Assembly (NCBI RefSeq): GCF_964204865.1
Contig: NC_135250.1
Span: 3,596,001 to 3,660,000 of the forward strand
Reading direction: 5' to 3'
DNA: 64,000 nucleotides
DNA from: Styela clava
Taxonomy: Eukaryota > Chordata > Ascidiacea > Stolidobranchia > Styelidae
The notes under the pieces are model-generated. The model was not told where the DNA came from. It saw nothing but the letters and a program-made list of their open reading frames with translations, and ran no database searches. Positions 35,881-46,140 of this stretch are shown piece by piece; the stretch's first letter is position 1; each line of letters begins with the position of its first letter. A program made the position numbers and the translations under genes.

Positions 35881-38879
35881 TTTCATCATCAAATTCTATG
35901 GGAGTTTTGAATGAAAATCGAAAAGTTATATCCTGCAAGATGCTTCATATTCGGTTTTGAATATTTTGTACAAATACCCCACCAAAACATAACCCGCTAA
36001 CGCTCGCAATAAACAAATTATCGGGTTAGGTTTATGAATGCAGATGCGCTGTAAATTCAATTTTTCTTATTTTATCATTTATTTTATTATCTTATTTTAA
36101 AGATGGCAGGGTATTTTTCTCAAATCTCACTTTTTTGTGGTGGGGTCTCGGTTCAAAAGATCATCGTGATTTTACAGTTAACAGTTACAGCGATTTTTCA
36201 AGCTCTGGGTCGATTTTACATGAAAAAGTTAAAATGTGGTTAAGAGTACTATTTATCTCTGTTTAAAACTCGTGGGATGCAATGCCATATTTCAGTAACA
36301 GTACAAATGATATATGCCTCTGGACTTCTTTGACTTTGAAGTACTTCTATTTTAACGATACCTTCACTAGGAAGCTCCCACACACGTCAAGTCTTGTTGA
36401 ATTCAAATTTGAGTTACGTTTATGGTAGTCTGAAAGATTTACAATATGACCGTGTTGTCCGCCGATGGTATTTACAACTTGCTTTAGGCTCACGTTTGAC
36501 TTACAGCCTTATTTACATGTCGTAAATTTATATCGGTCTGTAATGATTTATATATCTTACCGTTCATTTGCGGGACTGCGCTAATTTTCCTAATGGATAC
36601 TACTTAAGTGCCATAAGAAGGTGTAATAAAGCACTGGACCCATTTGAACCGCGTATTATAAAATGCACGAAGCCGCTGAGGGCTTCATTTCGATCAATCA
36701 GCTTTGGAGCAAGTCAGTGGACGTTCCTGCTTAAAGTAAAAATACGTTTAGTGTGAGTGGCCAGGATAAGACCTTTTGTATCTTCTGTACAAAGTTCCCG
36801 CCAACGCTCAGAATAAGAAAATTAGTATTTATTCAGTGGTTTAGAAATGCAAATTGCGATGGAAATACAAATTTTCAAATCATTCCTCGCCCTAAGCCTA
36901 ACCGGAACTGAATAATTACTATTTTTTTCCCGGGTTTTCTTATCATTCCGTTGAGCGGGAGTCTGAAAGCTTATTGATGTAGTGAACAGGTACAGCTGCT
37001 CGATAATCCGAATTTTATATTCCGCGTCTCTCATCGCCGCGAAATGTCAGTTTTTTACATTCTATATGTCCAATGTTTATTTTTAGTCTGGTGGAAAAAT
37101 AAACTACTGATGGCAGCCTTTTAACAGGTTACCATCGCAGTTGGGGTATAAGATTAAGAATATTTAATTTACTAATTAGTTGTTCCAGATGTATGGACTG
37201 TTCTATAATTTCGAATTTTTTCCGTGTTCTATTGGATTGTTGTTTTTGAGGTGCGGCTACTTCACAGCATCAGAACGATGTTCCGCCCTTATCAATAGTA
37301 ATCCCACATCCGATCGATTTATCTGCCATATATGTATTATTTATTTATTTAATTATGTGTTCCCTATACTTGCGTGTTGTCCGTATATTTTGAATCCCAC
37401 CGCCCTCCAACCAAGGAGAGAGAATCGCAAAACGAGAGAATTGATCATTGGACCCGATTGAACCGTCACAATCGATGATAATAATAATGGCTCCGTTGAC
37501 GACGACATCGATCGTTTGTTTTGTCGCGTTCACTTAAGGTTGTGTCGAGCGTTTCGTAGGTTATTTTTATATGTCAGCCATTATTTCGATTATAACAGAA
37601 GCTCATTGCTCTCGACTGGAGATTTACTTACGATGCAGCCTATTTAAGACAATTTGTGAATATAGTCTACGGCTCTATCTTGTTATTCCTTGCCACTTAT
37701 TATGATCCGATGCGAGCAGAATCGAATAAAACAGATCAGAAAGTTAATTGCATGGTAATGGCGCGATACTGTACTAGCTATTCTATTGATGTGGTCGGAT
37801 TCAGAAAACTCCAAAACTTGGCTAAGTCATTGCTCTTCCTTACCAGATCTAAGGTAAACTGAAATAATGAAAGAAATGATTAGAATATTAGCGAAGCAAT
37901 AAAAAAAAAATGAGGATATTTTGTACAAAGCTAAGGTTCGACTTGAAAATGATAATCACTCATTTATTTTTTTTTAAACGATAGAGGGGTGTTTTGTACA
38001 ATAGATCCAAAAATGGTAACGCTTTGTGCTATTTTGTGTCACTCGTGCGTGCAATTTAAGTGTTTAACGTTGAAATTACGAATCGAAATATCCCGTCTTA
38101 TTGAATGCTGTTATGTACTATAATTGCCCAGTATTTCCCTTTTTTGGAGCCGTTATGTACGTATAACCAATATTTCTGGAATTTATCGTTTAGTTATTTG
38201 GTGGGTTTAGCCTTTTTTGTATTGTTTGGTATAAATGATGAATTATTTCAGTCTATTCGATAGCTGTGGGTTCGTTGTTGTTCTCGTTACGCACGAGTGG
38301 TTAGTGCAAATTGCCTTCTTCGTAAATCTCACATTCTCTCTTTTTCAATACGTTCAATCAAGTTGAATCGATTTCTCTCTAATGTGAAATGTCGTGGAAA
38401 TTACACCCTCTTCGCAAGTGAATGTCAAGCGCAAAGGTCGAGGATATTTTAACATTTTCAGGCAGTCTGGTTCGTTGATTAACATTCGAAGGGCAGCGCT
38501 GATAAATTCATGCAAACGGTAAGGCACAGTGTAACGACGGCGTATATTTAATTAGCATAGATTGCGTAAACTCGCTTTGGGTACGATTTAACCTCGACCC
38601 GAATACTGATCAATAGCAGCATTTGTACTTAGCGAGTAAGACGGGACCTTAGAATCATTTGAAGATCCTCATATGATCAACCTGACCTTTCTAACTATTA
38701 GGATGTGAGTATGTAATAGTTCTCAAGCAGCCAATTGCAGCGAGGCAAATTAGGTATCCTCCTTACTATTACCGCGAATTTGCGACTAATTAGTGTAATC
38801 AATTATAAGATATTAGGATTAATATTATATTGAAAACACGTTCAATTCGATCTAGCCTTAATTACTGTGCACAAGTATC

Positions 38880-39097
38880 GGTACTCCCCGGTAGTGTGTG
38901 TACCAGGTTTGGGTTAGGCCCTAATTTTATTCCTATTTTTCTTATTTTAGTTCTATTGCGAGTTCAGGGACTGTCTATGTTAGCCAATTGAATATATCCC
39001 CTGCCTATTGGCTTCCGTCCCTTTACACAATTTAATGTAGAGAAGGCGAACTAAATTAGTTACCTCCATATTGGTACGCACACTTCTGGAGCGCCCA
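38880..39097. mobile_element. MITE, CCAATATGGAGG subfamily
   Basis: Inverted relative of the elements at 46667, 48264 and 57677. It has CGGTACTCCCC at the left, TAACCTGG-type arms inside and ATATTGGTACGCACACTTCTGGAGCG at the right. Confidence 0.6.
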
Positions 39098-39590
39098 ATT
39101 ATACATACATTTCATACATACAGTAACAGTGACGCGGCGTCACGTAACGCGTAAAGTTATGTAAAAGTTTGACTATGATTCACTGATGTGTGTTTTCTAT
39201 TTATAATGCAACTTCCGCCTGGCAATACACGCATTTTGTGACCAACAGTGTGAATCTGTCTGCATAAGCGACGATAAAATTTGCAGGTCTAGTTATTATG
39301 CAACGGCTTTGAGAAAATTTATTCGCGAAATCTATTTCACCTAATTTGCGTGTAAAATTGGAGCGAACCAACTAAGTATGATTTTCGTTTAGTGTAGGAA
39401 GCAAAGGTAGAACGTTTATGTAAATACAAGGTCACCAACTGGTGAATTTATGCGCCTAAAAAGAACCCGTAATTCGAGATAAGACGTGCGACGCGCTTAA
39501 ATGAACCCGGAAACACGGAAGCATAAAACTAAACTTGCTGCACATTCAAGCGTTTTCCCCGTGAGTCAGGGTACACATTTTTATGCGATA

Positions 39591-39737
39591 ATGAAATCGT
39601 TTCACCTCATAATACTTCTGAACGCAATTATAACCTCTTGTTTTCTCTCATCCGGTCATGCTGCGTCATTTCATTGTTCAAATCAGATATTATGCGGTAA
39701 AGACTGTAGATTATTGATTGACATCTGGCAGATATGA
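39591..39737 (+). CDS. Possible small secreted peptide, 48 aa
   Basis: An ATG at 39591 opens a frame with a convincing signal peptide (MKSFHLIILLNAIITSCF... ending near GHAA), then three cysteines (FHC, ILC, KDC) before TGA. A GTAAAG at 39695 could instead be a splice donor, making this the first exon of a longer gene. I do not recognise it and found no matching downstream exon. An in-frame ATG at 39501 would bury the signal peptide, so 39591 is preferred. Confidence 0.3.
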   Translation: MKSFHLIILLNAIITSCFLSSGHAASFHCSNQILCGKDCRLLIDIWQI

Positions 39738-41140
39738 CGTCACCAATAACAGACAGGTGTTAAAATTATGCAAACATTTACAGACAGGTGCCAGGGGAAT
39801 TACAGCGGGGAAGTGATTTATGCTTATATAAACGAACCTCCGATACATTATGTATTGTCTATTCGTTTTTGAGTGACACTCATACTTATATTGATGTTCG
39901 TGTAGTAAGTGCTAATAGAGCTATGACAAGTAGATACTATTTTTCATCGTTGTATAGAGAGAGCGTCTTGCAAACAACTTCAAATGTATATCTGTTGTTG
40001 TGTTTCTAGTTTTCTATTGTATTCATTGAGTGTTGGAAATCATTGCTCGCGATCGTTCTCACCGTAAGGGGTAATTAAAGTAGCATTCAACGGTAAGAGA
40101 GTTTCAGATGTCAAACTATATTCTACTGGGCCGATAGTAACTTTCGCTATTAACCTTAATCTAACCAATAATTTTTCTTTTTTTCATATACTCTAATTAC
40201 CGTATGTATGATAACTTTAACATTTGTTGCTTTGTAATGTACTACAATTGTGATATCAGACGATACAACCTTCGTAAAGACAAGTTATTGTTTCACAAAC
40301 CCTCAACAGGTATATATATTTAATACTTATTGCTCTGATAAAAGCAATTCAGAGTATATAGCAGGATTTTTGATAGATCGAATATTTAAAGTGTTTTATT
40401 AGCTGCTATTTGTAGACATATTTCGTTAAGGGGATGAATCTACGTTAGCTTTTTATCCCGTTAGCGGTGCCTTGCTCACTCTCAATTAAGCTGAAGACCC
40501 TAACCACACGCGCAAAATGGTATGAAGAATTCTGAATCAAACTAGGCAATGTGGTTTACCGGGAACAATACGCGCTAAATGCTAACTCTCGAGTGAATAG
40601 TATGCTGAAGCCCTTTCAGATCAATTACTTGAGTACGGGGTGGAAAATGTAATTAAATGATTGTCATAATGTACAATAATATTCATTTGGTTCAATTAGG
40701 CCATTTACTGGCGGTGTTTTTGAAATTTCCAGCTTCGAACGGCGGGAAATCATACTCTCTTGCTGGGGATGAACCGCGAAACGTATACGCTTGTTTAACG
40801 TTTGATCTTTACCGTTTTGCAACCATCCCAGCGCAGTGCAATACTTTACTGTAATAGCATTCTTCGATTTTTCAACATAAATAATAAGTAGGATAGGACT
40901 GATTATAACCTCTTCATAATCACCGAGTAACGCTGAGATCTATTTAAATTATTTATGACTTTGAAAGACATTTGGATGTCGCGATATTTTGTAAATTGTT
41001 CTTCCCGAATACATATACAATATAATAATCCCTTTGAAATAGAATATTATGTAATTTAGTGGTTGCGTATTTCACACATCCGGCTCAGACACGATCAATA
41101 AAAAGTTCTCTCTTTCTTCGTGTAAAAATAAATCTGTTAT
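39738..41140. other. Intergenic, nothing recognised
   Basis: AT-rich, with no convincing exon, satellite or transposon end on either strand. Confidence 0.35.
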
Positions 41141-41141
41141 G

Positions 41142-41361
41142 TGACGTAATGAATCTCCCAATGATTTCACTCTCGCTAGGTCTGGCGTGCTATTGACTTG
41201 AAGGTTTACTTAGGACACACACACACATTGCGTTCCCGGTGAGGCTATAAAAGATTGTGCTGGTTTGTTTGAATAGAAATAAAGTTTTCTTCAATTGATC
41301 TTCTTGGTATCTGTCTTAATGTCCTCTGGGTAGTTTTATGACGTCACGTCTGATGACGTAA
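41142..41361 (+). promoter_or_regulatory. NUPR1-like promoter: TATA box and CRE/ATF-like sites
   Basis: TATAAAAG lies at 41246-41253, so transcription would start near 41275-41285. TGACGTAA (41142-41149), the perfect palindrome TGACGTCA (41339-41346) and TGACGTAA (41354-41361) flank it. These match the CREB/ATF binding core. Mammalian NUPR1 is a stress-induced gene known to respond to ATF4, so the sites are plausible here; that they work is inference. The same octamer also occurs in unrelated repeats of this window. Confidence 0.5.
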
Positions 41362-41535
41362 TTTGTGAATCAAACTTTCAAAAGTTAGTTGTGGTAGTTT
41401 GAACTCCAGTATGTGTAGGTTTGATATTTCACAGATTCAATCGTCCCTCGGAATATGAAATAATAGAAAGTTGATTGGTTGATTTTGTCCTCTGCGGTCT
41501 ACACACATGCAGTGTTTATTTGTGCCCTGTATTTA

Positions 41536-41710
41536 ATATGCTCCCGGTGAACATTTGAACCCACGTACATTTGAACCCACGACAATTGCACCTGCATACT
41601 ATTGCACCTATTGTTTTTTTTTGTTTTTGTTTTACGGATATTTGAACCCATACTAACCCTAACCTATGGGTTTTAGCACCCGCATATAGATTGAACCCGC
41701 GAATATACAC
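41536..41710. repeat. 16-bp minisatellite, short array
   Basis: Several TTGAACCCACGTACAT / TTGCACCTGCAT-type units related to the 9790-10215 array, interrupted by a T-rich stretch. It lies between the putative TATA box and the first coding exon of the NUPR1-like gene, so in its 5' UTR or a leader intron. Confidence 0.7.
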
Positions 41711-41805
41711 ATGTGTTCAAATGTACGGTCACCGCCCCCGGTAACGATACTATCCTTTAAAAATCAATGTATTTCATATTCAAGGTATCCACATAGAACA
41801 TAAAC

Positions 41806-43699
41806 ATGTCCGACTCATCGACACCATCTTCCCCTGACAACATCGGAGAACAAATCGGTTTTCCCGATGTGACCTCACCATCTTCATCCAGATCAGAAAG
41901 CCCAAGCACAGTCAATCCGAAGTAAGTATTAGTTCATGTGTTGGCGTTTTGATCGTTGCGCCGTGCTCCACCAGTTGGAGTGTAATTAATCTTATTGTAT
42001 TTAATTTTTATTGGATAATGCCTTGCTCCCGTGTCGAACACGCATTCAATGACTAGCACCACGCTATTGGCATTGAAAAGCCAATTGCAAACCAAATGGC
42101 CACCTGTTTACTACTCCCATTACCAATGCGTAAAGTCAATTTTCATTCATTATTCATTTATGAATGGATCTCTCTCTGTACCAAATAAGTGAAACCAAAC
42201 CATATACTGAGCTACCGGGTTTCAAACAAACACCGCACGCATGGAGCGAATATTATGGAAATGACCTTTTGTGAAACGAAGATTAGCGCGGCAATTTACG
42301 AGTGATGACTAGTGGAGAGCCGAGGTTCACTCTATAGAACCTGTTAGTGTTGGCGAGACAAAAGCCAATTGATGCATTAAAAGTGTTTGATAGATAGCTT
42401 GTGATTACGCGAGACTAATCACCTTTTTTACCTTATGCCTTTGCACAAGTAGATGCGTATAACGCAAGGATGCTGGCTGTAGCAGGAATAAACATGCCTA
42501 TTCTATATACCTGGGGCGCCCAAGCCTTGGGAGAATTCAGTGTCTTGAATATATATATATATGCGTAACTGACTCTATATTCTTCCTCTAAGAATTCGCA
42601 CGAGATCCATATGCATATAATGCAAGGAGGATGTAGCAAGAATAAAGACGAGAATATCGGTCAGAGACCGAAGACTTGTCGATCGAAAGTTAGGCAATCA
42701 CCTAAAACAGCGCTCTTACTCCATAGTGACACCTTGTGTCCCATCACTAATTAATTAATAACTCGCTAATTATACAACATATTTCATCCAAAATCAATAG
42801 GCTTCTGGTCCGACATGTGATGAATGCACATGCAAAATCTGGAGCAGATTCAATCTCGCTTTCGTGAGATATCGCGTGCATCTAACAGACAGACAGACAA
42901 ATACCTATCAACATACTTACCGATTAAAATCGATAAGTAATGACTATCCTATATACCTGGGGTGTTCGAAGTCTTGGGGATAATTCTGTGTCATAAATAT
43001 ATATCCACATTTGTTTGAACCTGATTTTCAGTATATTCTGTATTTCCAGAATTCAACGAGGAGAGAGTGCAACTGACGACGCGATCCGGTACTTTGAATC
43101 CACCTACTACGATGAATACGATTATTATAATCTCACCCCAGATAACAAATTGTTCAAGCATGCTAGCGGAAAAGGAAGGTTTGGTGATTCGGATACTTTC
43201 CGACTTTTATTTATAATTGACGATGTTCTCTTCCGAATACGTGTATGGTTCGTTTTGATTTAGATATCCTTATTAAATAATCAATTCAATTTTATTGAAT
43301 TTCTCACGTGGGTTATGCTGTCATCCTGGTATTGTGCGTTTCTCCTGAAGTCCGAATTGATATTTGTTTCCGTGGCAGATGCGAAAAAACATCTCGATCG
43401 TTTTTTATTTTCTCATAATGTTTGAAATTCCGATAATGTCACCCTCCGCGGAAGAAAATACTCTTTCGAACAATATTCCCCTGCATTGGCGGAGATACAT
43501 ACTGGGACCTACCAGGTTGTTGTAGTATTTGAGATACTCATAATAACTCTTCTCTACTTTTAGAACTAAGCGCGAAGCCAGTCAACACACGTCTCGTCCA
43601 AGTCAATGGGGAATGCTTGCAAAATTTGAGAACGAAGCTAATAACAGAAAACGACACACTTTTGTAAAGTCTGGACGGACAAGATCAGTCAGCAAGTAA
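41806..43699 (+). CDS. NUPR1: NUPR1-like nuclear stress protein, 126 aa
   Basis: Exons 41806-41921, 43050-43178 and 43564-43699 join in one frame through two phase-2 introns (GTAAGT and GTTTGG donors; CAG and TAG acceptors). Residues 1-38 are Ser/Pro-rich. YYDEYDYYNL (58-67) and the basic stretch GKGRTKREASQHTSRPS (79-95) are the hallmark blocks of NUPR1/p8, a small, largely disordered chromatin-associated protein of the stress response. WGMLAKFENEANNRKR (97-112) matches the C-terminal region. The protein is longer than human NUPR1 (82 residues), mainly through the N-terminus. Single copy here, unrelated to the surrounding Ly6 genes. The weak GTTTGG donor is the least certain part of the model. 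Confidence 0.88.
42640..42945. repeat. Dispersed repeat in NUPR1-like intron 1
   Basis: Inverted relative of 18030-18270, with GTCGATCGAAAGTTAGG, CTCCATAGTGACACC, CAGACAGACAGAC and TTAAAATCGATAAGT blocks. A (TA)n run lies just upstream at about 42548-42563. Confidence 0.5.
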
Positions 43700-43779
43700 T
43701 CACATCAGACTGCAGAGGGCGTAAGGAGTGAGTTTGTTGGGTCTTCGGGTCAGTATTTTAGTAATGCCTTACGATAGTA

Positions 43780-44092
43780 CAGGGGTGCACAACCTCTTTG
43801 CTATTGGCGGCCTGATTGGCCCTATTTTTAATCAATACGGCCTCCAGGTGGTCGATGAGCGCGTCTTCGCGCGAAATTTATTTTTCTGTCCCGTTTATGA
43901 CGTCACAACCGCGTATTTGATCCATGCGAAGTGCAGTCTGACCAATTATGAAGTATGTATGACTACTTGGAAGTAAAATATTCGCATTTTAAACGGATTT
44001 TTCTTTCCGTTGGACCTATTCTTGGTTTATAGGATTTTGTATGTGGACGGCCCCATTATTTTTTCACGACGGCCGCATGTTGTGCACCGCTG
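43780..44092. mobile_element. hAT-like element with 8-bp TSD
   Basis: Inverted ends CAGGGGTGCACAACC and TGTTGTGCACCGCTG, with GGCGGCC and GGCCGC just inside. The flanks CGATAGTA (43772-43779) and CGCTAGTA (44093-44100) agree at 7 of 8 positions. It starts 81 bases after the NUPR1-like stop codon, so it may lie in the 3' UTR. Confidence 0.75.
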
Positions 44093-46139
44093 CGCTAGTA
44101 CAACCGCAAATTACCGGTACTTTGTTTTCAATATTAAACACCAAGTGGACATAAAATCGTTTGGTTAAATTGTTGTTGATGTTCTAGTTGTTGCAAAAAC
44201 TCAACTTTTCTTCGCAAATGATGGATTAATCGATTTCAAAATTTTTTAACTTTCATTTTTACCACATTACCATTTCCACAGGCCCGATTTTATTAAAACT
44301 AGGTTTAGGGCGAATGGGAACACTGTTCATGGCAGACGGGAACACTTTTTTATGACTTCCGACATCTGTATTTGTAGATTTGAGTACTGGATCCTAATCT
44401 AGTGATCTGACTGAAAACATTTTCGAGCAACGATTGTAGATTTATTAACAATTTTTATTTACTTTTTCAGATGTCTGATCCGTATACCCTTGAGTCATCT
44501 CTCGCGTCCTCTGCCGGAGTGATTTTATGACGACAATTTGAATATTGAAAACAACATTGAAACTATCCATCGCCTCTCTATTTCTTCGATACCGAACTTT
44601 TATGCTTTTGCATTTATTATTTGATTTCTTACTTGACTACTGAAAGATGTGGAAGATTATGCTTTTTTCCACAGGATGGCTTGGCATTGTTACTTTCACT
44701 GGGGAATAGCCTATGTTCTGATTAACGGAACTTGGGTCAAAATATAGGGTGTCCATAAAATCTTGAATATTTTAAAATTGAAAAGAGGGAATTTATCGAC
44801 ACCATATATTGGTTTGGACCTTACAGATGTATTAAATGAAGTAAAAATACTTGAACAATTACTGATTATAAAAACAACAAACCTGGTTAGGATATGTTGA
44901 GGACTCGCTTCATAACAAAATTTAAATAGTAAATGGACTTTATGGACACTTTGTACTTACCCTGCTGTAGATTTCCAGCCGGGACTCGGTCGCACATTTT
45001 TTCTTATTCGACGAACAGGAAAAAAAACGACTATAAAAAAAACAGCTACGGCCCATATTGCAATACTATGGTTCATCAAATTAATATGAAAAGCGCCGTC
45101 TGCTCGTGTATATTCTTATTCTTATACACAAGCTGCTGAGATCCATTTGGCGGAAATTTTAATGGTTTTGGCGAAATTAACAATATCTTTCGCCTCTGTG
45201 AGTTTGTTTCAGTTATTGGTTCTCGCCATTTATTACGCTTTATTTTTTATCTATTTGCTCGCTAATGTTTCGTAGTGTAGAGGAGCCCAATAGAGAAATT
45301 TGGTAGGTTATATCTCTTAACAACTCCCGGCTCGAATTTAACCAGCTTATGGGTTTTAGTTTCTCTACATACCCTCCTATCAAAGATTCCCATACATGTT
45401 TGTGTTGCTGTCGCTTACTCTGAAGTCACAGAACTTATTTAAAAAGGTCAAAATTTGGCAGAGAGCTTTTTTTTTGCAAATAAGTATGGCATAAGTACAA
45501 TCTAAGTGCAGCGAGTTTGAATAGTTGCGACATTTATGCCGTTAACCTCTTGTTTTTCTCTGTAATCCTAAGAGTTTGATGGGAGAAAAGCAAAAATTAA
45601 AAGAAGCACTCGTTTTGGGTTCACTTATTCGGAAAGTTGATAAAGTTAGTAGTAGTTTAACGTAGTTGCGCTTTCTGTTTCTTTACTACTGATTTAGTTC
45701 TCATTATCGATTTATGACTTATCTTTAATTAACAGTTCTGTTGGTGCAATAAAATCTTTACACCGCAGATTTGTGTTCACTTGTCGGTTAAGAAATTTGA
45801 ATTTTTGAAAATTTAGCTTTTGTTCGAAAACTGTTTTCAGACGAAGACTTAGTTGTTGGTTGGCTCGTCTCTTGATTGAAACGTTCTATTTACTCCGTGT
45901 ATATTGCCGCTGTCTACCAATAAAGCATACGTTTTAGTAGGTTATATCAGTCCCGAAAAAGATCGTATCTACCCACATACCAGTGAATGGTTGTTCATAG
46001 ACTTTCTCGCAGCGGACGCATATACTAGAGTCCGTAATAATTACCCCTCTTTGATTTACTTTGGCCTTATGACGGCCGCTGCTTCTAACACTATAGTGCC
46101 GTAACGATAACGGGTATCACTGTTGTAAATAGTTTGTTT
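44093..46139. other. Intergenic, nothing firm
   Basis: No convincing exon on either strand. A TATAGGGTGTCCATAAA sequence near 44744 resembles a mariner-type terminus but has no clear partner. The rest is AT-rich and unassigned. Confidence 0.35.
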
Positions 46140-46140
46140 T

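Larger units (their letters stand above)
31342..39590. other. Gene-poor interval
   Basis: I see no convincing exon. Repeats listed separately are the 33.29-33.80 kb and 34.39-34.92 kb tandem arrays and MITEs near 35.79 and 38.88 kb. A partial GGACACGT-type element lies at about 32230-32465. The stretch 36-38.8 kb has few recognisable repeats and may be ordinary unique intergenic DNA. Confidence 0.4.

Noticed and set aside
37656-37862. 68-codon frame with a hydrophobic start
   Set aside because: Begins at GTG rather than ATG and has no family match or splice context.
43728-43976. 82-codon frame after the NUPR1-like gene
   Set aside because: Lies mostly inside the hAT-like element at 43780-44092; no homology seen.
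44471-44530. Extra 3' coding exon of the NUPR1-like gene after a TTTTTCAG acceptor
   Set aside because: The three-exon model already ends in a good stop after the conserved C-terminal block; this frame is 19 codons with no NUPR1 resemblance.
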